DNA from: CBDESM01 sp965205165
GTDB lineage: Bacteria; Chloroflexota; Dehalococcoidia; Bin125
NCBI GenBank assembly: GCA_965205165.1
Contig: OZ242037.1
Location: 1,798,001 to 1,862,000 of the forward strand
DNA: 64,000 nucleotides
Reading direction: 5' to 3'
Shown here piece after piece: positions 51,342 to 59,617 of this stretch. Below the pieces are notes generated by a model. It had not been told where the DNA came from, did no database searches, and worked only from the letters and a program-made list of their open reading frames with translations. The translations under genes were made by a program, and so were the position numbers. Each line of letters opens with the position of its first letter. The first letter of the stretch is position 1.

Positions 51342-52215
51342 GAGGCGCGCCCGTTCCGCCGGCCGCGTCGGCGATCCGGCCGACCAGCTCGACCGCGTCG
51401 CCGGCCGGCTCCCCGTCCTCGCCGTGGGCGCCCGGGGCCTCTTCGGGGACGGGGAGGACATAGCGCTCGCGGCCGCTGCGGACGACGAGCACGGGCTGGC
51501 CGTAGGCGCGTTCGAGCACTTCGGAGACGAGCACCTCGTCGGCCGAACCGTCGGCCAGCAGCGTGCGCTCGCCCAGGCAGATCAGGCGCGGGAGGTGCGA
51601 GGCGACGCCGTTGAGGTCGTGGGTGGTGAGCACGATCGCGACGCCGGAGTCGTTGAGCACGTCGAGTTCGTGCAGGATCTCGTGCTGGGTCTTGATGTCG
51701 AGGCCGTTGGTGGGCTCGTCGAGCAGGAGCAGGTCGGGCTCGGAGACGAGCGCGCGGGCGAGGAAGGCGCGCTGCTGTTGGCCGCCGGAGAGGGCGCGGA
51801 TGGAGCGGCCGGCGAGTTCGGCGATGCCGACTTCGCCGAGCACGGCGCGGACGCGCTCGCGGTCGCGCCGGCCGACCCAGGGCAGCCAGCGGCGCTCGCG
51901 CCAGAGGCCGAGCAGGACGACCTGCTCGACGGTGATCGGGAAGTTCCAGTCGACCGTTCCGACTTGGGGGACGTAGCTGACGCGGAGGGGCCGCCCGTCG
52001 GGGCGGGTGCCCTGCGCGATGACGCCGCCGTAGGCCTCGACGTCGCCGATCAGGGCGCGGAGCAGGGTCGTCTTGCCGCAGCCGCTGGGTCCGACGACGC
52101 CGACGAGTTCGCCGGCGCGGATTTCCATGTCGAGGCCGCGCAGGGCGATCTCGCCCTCGTAGCCGACGGCGGCGCCGCGGAGGGCGGCGAGCACGGCGCG
52201 TTCGTCGGCGCTCAT
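51334..52215 (-). CDS. Metal (Zn/Mn) ABC transporter ATP-binding protein
   Basis: A 293-residue ABC ATPase: Walker A GPSGCGKTT, Q-loop SYVPQVGTVDWNFPITVEQVV, signature ALSGGQQQR, Walker B LLLLDEPTNGLD and the switch His in LTTHDLN. The DWNFPITVEQVVLLG stretch is characteristic of the Mn/Zn (MntB/ZnuC) subgroup. It starts 12 bases after the lipoprotein gene, in the order binding protein, ATPase, permease. Confidence 0.9.
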   Translation of the reverse strand: MSADERAVLAALRGAAVGYEGEIALRGLDMEIRAGELVGVVGPSGCGKTTLLRALIGDVEAYGGVIAQGTRPDGRPLRVSYVPQVGTVDWNFPITVEQVVLLGLWRERRWLPWVGRRDRERVRAVLGEVGIAELAGRSIRALSGGQQQRAFLARALVSEPDLLLLDEPTNGLDIKTQHEILHELDVLNDSGVAIVLTTHDLNGVASHLPRLICLGERTLLADGSADEVLVSEVLERAYGQPVLVVRSGRERYVLPVPEEAPGAHGEDGEPAGDAVELVGRIADAAGGTGAPRA

Positions 52216-52227
52216 CGGCGGCCGCTC

Positions 52228-53223
52228 TCAGGAGCCGGACGGGGTCCAGGTGTCGGCGGTTTCGAGCGCGTCCAGGGCGGAAGCGTCGCCGCCGAGCGTC
52301 TGCACGATGGTGCGCACATTTTCCACCAGCATCGCCGCGAGGGTGTTGCGCGGATCGCCCGGCTCGCCGGGCAGGTCGTCGTCGGACAGCGTAGAGACCT
52401 GCACCGCGCCGGCTTCGCGGGCGATGGTTTGCAGGACTTCGCTGGGGAAGACCTCGGAGCCGAAGATGGCGGGGAGGCCGGACTCGACGATCTGGCCGAT
52501 CAGCTCGGCGACTTCGCGGGCGGAAGGTTCGGAGAAGTCGGCGGGCTGGATCGCCCCGATCACCTCGAAGCCGTAGCGGGGGGCGAAGTAGGGGAAGGAG
52601 TCGTGGTAGGTGAGCAGCTTGCGGCGGGCGGGCGGGACGGTGGCGAGGGCCCACTCGAAGGCGACGTCGAGCTCGCGCATGCGGGCGGCGAAGGCGGCGG
52701 CGTTGGCGCGGTAGTAGGGCGCGTTGCCGGGATCGGCGGCGATCAGGGCGTCGCGGGCGATCTCGGCGTAGGCGGCGGCGAGCAGCGGGGCGGTCCAGAG
52801 ATGCGGGTTGGGGTTGCCGTCCGCCTCGGGGAAGGAGAAATCGAAGACGTATTCATCGGGAGAGACCGCCCGATTGCCGAGCTGGACGATCGGGGCATCG
52901 GCGCGCTTGTTGGCCTCGGCGAGTTCGAGGGTGGGAAGCTCGAGGTTGAGGCCGTTGATGATGATCAGGTCCGCCCGCTCGATATCGCGGACGGCGTCGG
53001 GGGCGGGCTCGAAGGTGTGGCTGTTGACGCCTTCGGGGACGAGGGCGATCACGTTGGCCGCGTCGCCGGCGACGTTTTCGACGATGTTGCGGAGCGGTGC
53101 GACGGTGGTGACCACGATCAGGCGATCCGACTCGGGCCCGCCGCCGGAGCCGCAGGCGGCGCCGATCATCGCCAAGAGCATGGCGCAGAGGACGACCGGC
53201 GTGAACGTGGCGGGCGGGCGCAT
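52228..53223 (-). CDS. Metal (Zn/Mn) ABC transporter substrate-binding lipoprotein
   Basis: A 331-residue cluster A-I binding protein with a lipoprotein signal (VVLCAMLLAMIGAAC, Cys at about 24). Metal ligands fit the family: the His in VNSHTFEPAP, the His in PNPHLWTAP, the His in LTYHDSFPYF and an acidic residue in IFGSEVFPS. There is no His-rich loop, which is more common in Mn than in Zn binders, so manganese is possible. ATG 53223 gives a good lipoprotein signal. Lgt at 1015 would process it. Confidence 0.9.
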   Translation of the reverse strand: MRPPATFTPVVLCAMLLAMIGAACGSGGGPESDRLIVVTTVAPLRNIVENVAGDAANVIALVPEGVNSHTFEPAPDAVRDIERADLIIINGLNLELPTLELAEANKRADAPIVQLGNRAVSPDEYVFDFSFPEADGNPNPHLWTAPLLAAAYAEIARDALIAADPGNAPYYRANAAAFAARMRELDVAFEWALATVPPARRKLLTYHDSFPYFAPRYGFEVIGAIQPADFSEPSAREVAELIGQIVESGLPAIFGSEVFPSEVLQTIAREAGAVQVSTLSDDDLPGEPGDPRNTLAAMLVENVRTIVQTLGGDASALDALETADTWTPSGS

Positions 53224-53252
53224 CCGGTGCAGCGTATTGGGCGCCGGCGGAT

Positions 53253-54191
53253 CTACGACTGCGGCGAGACGAGGCCGGGCCGGAGGCTGTTGCGGGGGAA
53301 GCCGCCGGAGGCGAGGGTGAGCGGCCAGAGCTCGAAGAGTTGGTCGATGTCGATCAGGGGCTGGTCGAAGTGGAGGTAGCGCTCGAGCACGGGTTCGGAG
53401 AAGAGGGAGATGCGGTGGCCGCTCGCGCCGAAGACGCGGCCGTTGGCGGCATCGCTCTGATCGGAGGCGAGCCAGACGGCGATGGGGGCGATGTTCCTGG
53501 GGTCGCGGTCGGTGCCGGCGGCGCTCTCGCTGGGCGGCGGGCCGGCTTGGTCGACGGCGCGGCCGCGGTCGGTCATGCGGGTGGAGGCGCCGGGGGCGAT
53601 GCAGTTGGAGGTGGCGCCGTAGCGGCCGAGCGCGCCGACGTTGCTGCGCATAAGGCCGAGTTTGGCGGCGTGGGCGGCGGAGTAGTTGGGCTGGCCGGCG
53701 GAGCCGCGGATGCCGGCATCGGAGGTGAAGTAGATGATCCGGCGGTGCCCGCCGTCGCGGTTGGCGCGCCAGTAGATCGAGGCGAACTTGGTGGGGGCGA
53801 AGCAGCCCTTGAGATGGGCGCGGACGAGGCCGTCCCATTCGTCCTCGCCCATGTTGAAGATCATCCGCTCGCGCAGGATGCCGTGGGCGCAGACGAGGGC
53901 GTCGAGGCCGCCGAAATTGTCGATCGCGGCTTGGATCATGCGCTCGGCCGTGTCCATGTCGGCGACGTCGCCGACGAAGGGTTCTGCGCTGCCGCCGGCG
54001 TCGCGGATTTCGGCGACCACGGCGTCGACCTTGGAGGGGTCCATGCCGGCGCGGCCCTCGACGTCGAAGCCGGTGTCGGCGACCAGCACCTGCGCGCCCT
54101 GCTCGGCGAAGACCTTGCAGAGGTTGGAGCCGATGCCGCCGGCGCCGCCGGTGATGATGCAGATGCGACCGTCCAAGTGCTTGCCGGCCAT
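53253..54191 (-). CDS. SDR-family oxidoreductase, paralog 2
   Basis: A 312-residue Rossmann-fold protein close to the gene just upstream. It has the cofactor loop ITGGAGGIGSN, an acidic residue (VADTGFD) suggesting NAD(H), LVCAHG, the catalytic Ser region IIYFTSDAG, and the tyrosine in NYSAAHAAK. At Tyr+4, where SDRs carry the catalytic Lys, there is His. The central part resembles 17-beta-HSD4-like dehydrogenases, with a roughly 100-residue C-terminal extension ending FFGRxxxx-like in neither copy; the extension reads LFELWPLTLASGG. Probably acts on acyl or steroid-like substrates, unproven. Confidence 0.78.
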   Translation of the reverse strand: MAGKHLDGRICIITGGAGGIGSNLCKVFAEQGAQVLVADTGFDVEGRAGMDPSKVDAVVAEIRDAGGSAEPFVGDVADMDTAERMIQAAIDNFGGLDALVCAHGILRERMIFNMGEDEWDGLVRAHLKGCFAPTKFASIYWRANRDGGHRRIIYFTSDAGIRGSAGQPNYSAAHAAKLGLMRSNVGALGRYGATSNCIAPGASTRMTDRGRAVDQAGPPPSESAAGTDRDPRNIAPIAVWLASDQSDAANGRVFGASGHRISLFSEPVLERYLHFDQPLIDIDQLFELWPLTLASGGFPRNSLRPGLVSPQS

Positions 54192-54219
54192 GGCCGTGCT
54201 CCTCGCTTGCTCAGCTGGA

Positions 54220-55137
54220 TCAGGGGAACTGCCGCGGAGGCGGGCCGACGCCCTGGACTTCGAGGGTCTGCGGCATCAGCTCGAAGAGGGCGTCGATGTC
54301 CCAGAACGGTTCGGTGTGGAAGAGGGTGGATTCCCACTCCGGCTCGCGCCAGATGGTGATCTTGCCGCCGGTCGCGCCGACGACGCGGCCGGTGATGTCC
54401 GCGCCCGCGTCGGAGGCGAGGAAGGCCACGACGGAGGTGACGTTCTTGGGGTCGCCCATGGTGCCGGCGGCGGAGAGGGACGGGGGTTCGGCGCTCTGGT
54501 CGACGGCGCGGCCGCGGTCGGTCATGCGGGTGGAGGCGCCGGGGGAGATGCAGTTGCTGGTCGCGCCGTAGCGGGCGAGGGCCTCGGCGTTGGAGAGGGA
54601 GAGGCCGATCTTGCCGGCGTGGGCGGCGGAGTAGTTGGGCTGGCCGGCCTCGCCGCGGACGCCGGCTGAGGAGGTGAAGTAGATGATCCGGCGGTTGCCC
54701 TTTTCGCGGTTGGCGCGCCAGTGGATGGCGGCGAATTTGGTCGGCGCGAAGCAGCCCTTGAGGTGGATGCGGACGAGGCCGTCCCACTCGTCCTCGGTCA
54801 TGTTGAAGATCATCCGCTCGCGCAGGATGCCGTGGGCGCAGACGAGGATGTCGAGGTCGCCGAACTCGTCGATCGCGGTCTGGACGCAGCGTTCGGCGAC
54901 GTCCATTTCGGCGATGTCGCCGACCACGCCGACCGCCTCGCCGCCGGCATCGCGGATCGCGCCTACTACGGCGTCGACCTTGGACGGATCCATGCCGGCG
55001 CGGCCCTCGACGTCGAAGCCCGTGTCGCAGACGACGACCTTGGCGCCCTGCTCGGCGAAGACCTTGCAGATTTCGGAGCCCATGCCGCCTGCGCCGCCGG
55101 TGACGAGCGCGACCTTACCCTCGAGATGACGCGCCAT
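54220..55137 (-). CDS. SDR-family oxidoreductase, paralog 1
   Basis: A 305-residue SDR highly similar to the next gene, with VTGGAGGMGSE, VCDTGFDVEGRAGMDPSKVDAVV, LVCAHGILRERMIFNM, IIYFTSSAG and NYSAAHAGKIGL. The Lys of the YxxxK motif is again His. ATG 55137 is preferred to 55149, because GGAGG lies between the two. The pair is a tandem duplication in an apparent operon with the VOC gene, suggesting successive steps or related substrates in one catabolic pathway. Confidence 0.8.
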   Translation of the reverse strand: MARHLEGKVALVTGGAGGMGSEICKVFAEQGAKVVVCDTGFDVEGRAGMDPSKVDAVVGAIRDAGGEAVGVVGDIAEMDVAERCVQTAIDEFGDLDILVCAHGILRERMIFNMTEDEWDGLVRIHLKGCFAPTKFAAIHWRANREKGNRRIIYFTSSAGVRGEAGQPNYSAAHAGKIGLSLSNAEALARYGATSNCISPGASTRMTDRGRAVDQSAEPPSLSAAGTMGDPKNVTSVVAFLASDAGADITGRVVGATGGKITIWREPEWESTLFHTEPFWDIDALFELMPQTLEVQGVGPPPRQFP

Positions 55138-55173
55138 TGCAGCCTCCATCCGCCCGCGGCGGCTACGCCTTGA

Positions 55174-55719
55174 CTACGCCTTGATCGGGAAGACCGGCGT
55201 CGGCTCGTCCACCAGCGCCTCCGCGCCCTCCTTGGGCAGCACGTCGGCGTAGTTGAGCGCAGCCTCGACGTCGCCCTCCCACTGCTCGCGGGGGAGCTCG
55301 TAGAGCACCTCGATGCTGTGGCCGTCGGGGTCGTGGATGTAGATGCTGTGGGTCATCCCGTGGTTGAGCCGCATGTCGAACTTGACGTCGTTGGCTTGGA
55401 GCCATTCGAGCTGCTGGAGCCAGGACTCGCGGTCGGGGTAGTGGACGGCGAGGTGGTTGAGGCCGGGCTTGCCGGCGATCATGCTCGGCTTGCCCTGTTC
55501 CGCGTCGCCGACCTCCATCAGGGCGAGGTCGTGGTGGCTTTCGGTGATGCCGTTGTAGAACTGCATCTTCATGTTGGACCGGTCCTTGAGGTTGCCGATG
55601 TGGCGGAAGCCCATGACCTCGGTCCAGAACTTGTGGGCGCGATCCATGTCGCGCACGTTGAGGACGAGGTGGTTGACGCCCACGGGCATGACCGCGCCGC
55701 CGGGTTTGCCGTCGCTCAT
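55174..55719 (-). CDS. VOC-family (glyoxalase/dioxygenase) protein
   Basis: A 181-residue protein of two beta-alpha-beta-beta-beta units: VNHLVLNVRDMDRAHKFWTEVMGFRH, and LNHLAVHYPDRESWLQQLEWL with HDPDGHSIEVLYELP. The metal ligands are probably His17, His at about 92 and the Glu of SIEVLYE, as in ring-cleaving dioxygenases and glyoxalases. It precedes the SDR pair on the same strand, which favours a role in degradation of an aromatic or related compound. ATG 55719 is used because the upstream extension is not family-like. Confidence 0.8.
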   Translation of the reverse strand: MSDGKPGGAVMPVGVNHLVLNVRDMDRAHKFWTEVMGFRHIGNLKDRSNMKMQFYNGITESHHDLALMEVGDAEQGKPSMIAGKPGLNHLAVHYPDRESWLQQLEWLQANDVKFDMRLNHGMTHSIYIHDPDGHSIEVLYELPREQWEGDVEAALNYADVLPKEGAEALVDEPTPVFPIKA

Positions 55720-55792
55720 GAGATGCCTCCAAGTTGCAGGGCCCGGCCGCCATCGGCGCGGGCACCGGGGCAATTGTATCCGAGTCGGGGCG

Positions 55793-56719
55793 TCACCCGC
55801 CGAAGAGCTGCGAGCGGCGCAGGGCTTCGACCGCGGCATCCGCTGCTTCGGAATCGCCGGCAGCCTCCGCGGCGGCGAGCGCCTCGAAGCGGCGGACCAG
55901 GCCGAGGCGGCGGACGCGGGCGAAGAGATCGGCGTCGGCGGTCGCGCCGAGTTCGCCGTAGGCGGAGATCACGCGCCAGCCGATCTCGGTCCCGTAGGCC
56001 TCGACGATGGCGGAGAGGTCCCAGGCGGGGTCGCCGATCCGCGCGTTGTGCCAGCCGGAGACGGCCGCGAGGCCGGTGGCGAGCGGGTCGACCAGCAGCC
56101 GGTCGGCCTCGAGCGCGCCGTGGATCAGCGCGGGCTGCCAGCCGCAGTCGGATTCGAGGGCGCGCTGCCACCAGCGGCGGGCGCGACCGGCTTCGGAGAT
56201 GCGCATTTGCGAGCGGGCGGCGCGCTGGCCGGCGCGGGAAACCTGCTCCATCCGCGCCCGCCATTCGGAGAGGGCGGGCGCGCCGAGCGAGCGGGCGCGT
56301 TCGACCGAGAAGCCGTGCAGTTCCATGAGGAAGCGGGCGATGTCGGCGACGAGGCGGTCTATGTTCTTGTCGGTGATCATCGCGGGGGCGAGGGGGATGC
56401 CATCGAGCGGTTCGGCGGCGTGCCAGGCGCGGCCGAAAGCGGGCGGCGCGTCGACGGGGGCGGGCAGCGGGATGGCGGGGCTGAGGAAGCCGCGCAGGTG
56501 GGGCAGGAGGCGCTCCTGGGTTGCCAGGCTGCGTTCGGCTTGGTCGGATTGCGGGAACCAGGCGGTGCCGCCGGGCCATGCCGCGGCGAGGCAGCCGGGC
56601 GCGTCTTCGGAGACGGAGACGGCGTCGGATTCGAGCATCGGATCGAGCGCACGCAGGGCGAAGGCGCAGCGCTCGCGCCGCTCGGCTATGTCGCCAAATG
56701 CTGCGGTCGGGGTCGGCAT
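55793..56719 (-). CDS. Degenerate aminoglycoside-phosphotransferase-like protein
   Basis: A 308-residue protein with the kinase-like fold of APH/choline kinases, judged by the C-terminal lobe HGALEADRLLVD and GWHNARIGDPAWDLSAIVEAY. In active members these read HGDxxxxN and IDWxxA; here the catalytic Asp is Ala, the Asn is Arg and the metal-binding Asp is Gly. So it is probably a pseudokinase. ATG 56719 is the first good start; the frame is open further but there it lies over the divergent cupin gene. It diverges from the cupin across 102 bases. Confidence 0.65.
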   Translation of the reverse strand: MPTPTAAFGDIAERRERCAFALRALDPMLESDAVSVSEDAPGCLAAAWPGGTAWFPQSDQAERSLATQERLLPHLRGFLSPAIPLPAPVDAPPAFGRAWHAAEPLDGIPLAPAMITDKNIDRLVADIARFLMELHGFSVERARSLGAPALSEWRARMEQVSRAGQRAARSQMRISEAGRARRWWQRALESDCGWQPALIHGALEADRLLVDPLATGLAAVSGWHNARIGDPAWDLSAIVEAYGTEIGWRVISAYGELGATADADLFARVRRLGLVRRFEALAAAEAAGDSEAADAAVEALRRSQLFGG

Positions 56720-56821
56720 GTTCGGCCAATGCGCGGGTTCGTCGTAGGCTTGCGGCAAGCCCACGATATCCGCGCCCGATCCGCGCGCGATCGCCGCGAT
56801 GATTTTCGAGAGGCCGCCAGC

Positions 56822-57262
56822 GTGACCAGCGCCGCCGTAGCCGAGCAAACCGCGCCCGCCGCCGCGACTGAGCGGGCGGGCGGGCGGGAGCACCAGCACG
56901 TCGCCAAGCCTTGGGGCGAGGAGATCGTGCTCCACCGGGGGGATGGCGAGGTGCAGAAGATCCTGCGCGTGCGCGCGGGGCACCGGCTCTCGCTCCAGTA
57001 CCACCGGCGCAAGCGCGAGACGCTGATCCTGCTCAAGGGCGTGGCTTGGCTGTCGGTCGGTTCCGATGCGGCGCATCTGCGCACGGACCCGCTCTCGCCG
57101 GGCTTGCCGGTCACGATCGCGCCGCGGACCGTCCACCGGATCAGCGCGCCGCGCGGGTCCGCGGTGCTGCTGGAGATCGCGACCAACGCGCCGGACGAGG
57201 GCGAGGATATCGTCCGGCTGTCGGACGACTACGGCCGGGTACCGGCCTCGGCGCGCCGCTGA
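56822..57262 (+). CDS. Cupin protein, mannose-6-phosphate isomerase type II-like
   Basis: A 146-residue single-domain cupin from GTG at 56822. It reads VAKPWGEEIVLHRGDGEVQKILRVRAGHRLSLQYHRRKRETLILLKGVAWLSVG, then VTIAPRTVHRISAPRGSAVLLEIAT, the usual metal-binding Gln/His/Glu set with a later His. This is the C-terminal isomerase half of bifunctional mannose-1-P guanylyltransferases, found alone here. It overlaps no neighbour and may serve sugar metabolism for surface glycans, which is inference. Confidence 0.82.
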   Translation: MTSAAVAEQTAPAAATERAGGREHQHVAKPWGEEIVLHRGDGEVQKILRVRAGHRLSLQYHRRKRETLILLKGVAWLSVGSDAAHLRTDPLSPGLPVTIAPRTVHRISAPRGSAVLLEIATNAPDEGEDIVRLSDDYGRVPASARR

Positions 57263-57275
57263 ATGGACGGGCGCG

Positions 57276-58373
57276 ATGCCCGCCGTCCCGCTCGATCTCG
57301 CCCGTCTCCACGCCCGCATCCTCCAGCGCGACGAGGCGGCGATGCGGGAGCTCGTGCGCGAGCACGGGCCGGCGCTCCTGCACCTCGCGGAGGCCGTCGC
57401 CGGGCGCGCGGACGCCGCCTCGAGCATCGTCGAGGCGGCGATGCTCGAGCTCTGGGCATCCGCGGCGGACTGGAAGCCGCCCGAGACGCTCGATCTGCTG
57501 CTCTACGAGTGCGTGCGGGACACCGCATTGGCCGCGCGGCGGCGAACGCGTTCGCCGCGGCGGGCGGCCGCGGACTGGCAGCCGCGCGCGGTTGATGCGC
57601 GGCTGCCGGTGACCGGCCTGCTGGCGGCGGTTTCCCCGGAGCGGGTCGGCGATGCCCTGCTCGCGCTGGGGCCCGGGGCGCGCGGCGCAATCGACCGGGC
57701 CTGGCTGCGGGGAGACGAGAGCCGCGCAGCCGAGGACGCGCTCGACCGACTCTGCCGCGACGCGGGAATCGCCGGCCCGCGTCCGCTGGCGCGGCTGGCC
57801 GCCTTGGCGGCGATTTCGCGGATCGAGGCGGAGCGGGCGAATGCGGAGGTTCCGGCGGGCTTCGAGCACGGCCTGATCTCGCGTATCCGCGGCAGCGAGG
57901 GCCTGCGCGCGCCCGCGGCGACGGTCGCTGCGCTGCGGCGGAGGCGGGCGCGCCTCGTGCTGGCGGGCATCGTCGCCGCCTGCATCATCGCCGCGGCGGC
58001 GGGGGCGATTGCATACGTCGCCACCGACGGGCCGGTGGGCGGGCGGGCGATCGCGCTGGTCGAGGACGGCGCGACCGGGGTGATCCTGCCGCGCTGGGAC
58101 GGGCGGCCGGCGGCGCTGATCTTCTGGGGGTTGCCCGCGGCCGCGGACGGGGAGCGCTGGCAGCTCTGGAGCGTCCGCGAGTCCGGCGCGCTGGTGGCGG
58201 GGCCGTACATCTCGCCCAACGCGGAGGGACGCGCGGCGGTGCCGCTGGACCTCGATCCGGCCGCGGAGTCGGACCCGATCGCCGGCTACGCGCTCACGCT
58301 GGACAATCCGGACTCGCGCGGCGGCGGGGCGCCGGCGCGGGCCGCCGTGAAGCACCAGTTCCTGATCGAGTAG
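57276..58373 (+). CDS. Fused sigma-like and anti-sigma-K-like membrane protein
   Basis: A 365-residue protein. Residues 1-100 look like ECF sigma region 2 (DEAAMRELVREHGPALLHLAEAVAGRADAASSIVEAAMLELW...VRDTALAARRRTR), and about 120-170 like a weak region 4. A single membrane helix (LVLAGIVAACIIAAAAGAIAYVA) follows at about 227-250. The C-terminal part matches RskA-type anti-sigma-K domains: ALIFWGLPAAADGERWQLWSVRESG, AGPYISPNAEG and GYALTLDNPDSRGGG. The sigma part lacks a clear recognition helix, so it may not bind promoters. It starts 14 bases after the cupin gene. Confidence 0.7.
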   Translation: MPAVPLDLARLHARILQRDEAAMRELVREHGPALLHLAEAVAGRADAASSIVEAAMLELWASAADWKPPETLDLLLYECVRDTALAARRRTRSPRRAAADWQPRAVDARLPVTGLLAAVSPERVGDALLALGPGARGAIDRAWLRGDESRAAEDALDRLCRDAGIAGPRPLARLAALAAISRIEAERANAEVPAGFEHGLISRIRGSEGLRAPAATVAALRRRRARLVLAGIVAACIIAAAAGAIAYVATDGPVGGRAIALVEDGATGVILPRWDGRPAALIFWGLPAAADGERWQLWSVRESGALVAGPYISPNAEGRAAVPLDLDPAAESDPIAGYALTLDNPDSRGGGAPARAAVKHQFLIE

Positions 58374-58437
58374 CGGCGGCGGGCAGGGCTAGACTGGAAG
58401 CGGCCGCATGCCGGCGGCGCACGGGACGAGGGTGCTC

Positions 58438-59610
58438 ATGGAATTCGAATTCAGCCCGGAACAAGAGGCTTGGCGCAGCGAGATCCGAACGTGGATCCGC
58501 GACGAGTTCGGGCCCGATTGGAACGGCTTCGAGGCGGCCGACGAGTCGGAGCCGGACGACGAGGCATGGGCGTTCAACAAGAGCGTGCGCAAGAAGCTGG
58601 CGGCCAAGGGCTGGACCGCGCCGGCCTGGGCCGAGGAACACGGCGGGCTGGGCCTGTCGTTCGCGGAGCAGGCGATCTTCAACGAGGAGCTGGCTTACCA
58701 CCGCGTGCCCGGGCCGGACCTGATCTCGGTCGGCTACGTCGGCCCGACGCTGCTGGTCTACGGGACCGACGAGCAGAAGCAGCAGCACTTGGAGGAGATC
58801 GTCTCGGCCGACGCGGCCTGGTGCCAAGGCTATTCCGAACCCGGATCGGGCTCCGACCTGGCCTCGCTGCAGACGCGGGCGGTCAAGGACGGCGACGACT
58901 ACGTGGTCAACGGGCAGAAGATCTGGACCTCGCAGGCGCACCGCGCGGACTGGATGTTCTGCCTGGTGCGGACGGATCCGGACGCGCCCAAGCACCGCGG
59001 GATCACCTACCTGCTGATCGATATGAAGACGCCCGGGATCACGGTGCGCCCGCTGATCAACATGCTGGACGGGCACGGCTTCAACGAGGTCTTCTTCGAG
59101 GACGTGCGGGTGCCGGCGCGGAACCGGGTGGGCGAGGAGAACCGCGGCTGGTACGTGGGCATGGCGACGATGGACTTCGAGCGCTCGGCGCTGAGCGGAT
59201 CGGCGGCGCTGCGGCGCAACTTCGAGGATTTCGTCGAGTACGTCGGCGAGATGCCCGGCGGCGCGGAACGGCGGGTGCGGCACGGGGTCGCGGACATGGC
59301 GATCAATATCGAGGTCTCGCGGATGCTCTCGCTGCGGGTGCTCTCGATGCAGCAGGGCGGGCTGGCGCCGAACCACGAGGCGTCGATGGCGAAGCTGTTC
59401 TCGTCGGAGCTGAACCAGCGCTTCGCCCGCTTCGGCGTCAACGTGATGGGCGCGTTCGGCGGCGTCCGCCACGGCGACCCGTACGCGCAGATGAAGGGCT
59501 GGTTCACGGAGCAGTACATGTCGTCGGTGCCCTCGACCATCGCGGGCGGGACGAGCGAGATCCAGCGGGGGATCGTCGCCACGCGCGGGCTCTCGCTGCC
59601 GCGCGCCTGA
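58438..59610 (+). CDS. Acyl-CoA dehydrogenase
   Basis: A 390-residue FAD enzyme oxidising acyl-CoA to enoyl-CoA. Landmarks: PAWAEEHGGLGLSFAEQAIFNEEL, WCQGYSEPGSGSDLASLQTRA, VVNGQKIWTSQAHRADWMFCLVRT, LDGHGFNEVFFEDVRVP, and MGAFGG...EQYMSSVPSTIAGGTSEIQRGIVA. ATG 58438, with GACGAGGG upstream, is preferred over 58408. The catalytic base is not placed with certainty. The gene sits in a catabolic neighbourhood (SDRs, VOC protein, Glu/Leu dehydrogenase). Confidence 0.9.
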   Translation: MEFEFSPEQEAWRSEIRTWIRDEFGPDWNGFEAADESEPDDEAWAFNKSVRKKLAAKGWTAPAWAEEHGGLGLSFAEQAIFNEELAYHRVPGPDLISVGYVGPTLLVYGTDEQKQQHLEEIVSADAAWCQGYSEPGSGSDLASLQTRAVKDGDDYVVNGQKIWTSQAHRADWMFCLVRTDPDAPKHRGITYLLIDMKTPGITVRPLINMLDGHGFNEVFFEDVRVPARNRVGEENRGWYVGMATMDFERSALSGSAALRRNFEDFVEYVGEMPGGAERRVRHGVADMAINIEVSRMLSLRVLSMQQGGLAPNHEASMAKLFSSELNQRFARFGVNVMGAFGGVRHGDPYAQMKGWFTEQYMSSVPSTIAGGTSEIQRGIVATRGLSLPRA

Positions 59611-59617
59611 CCGCACG

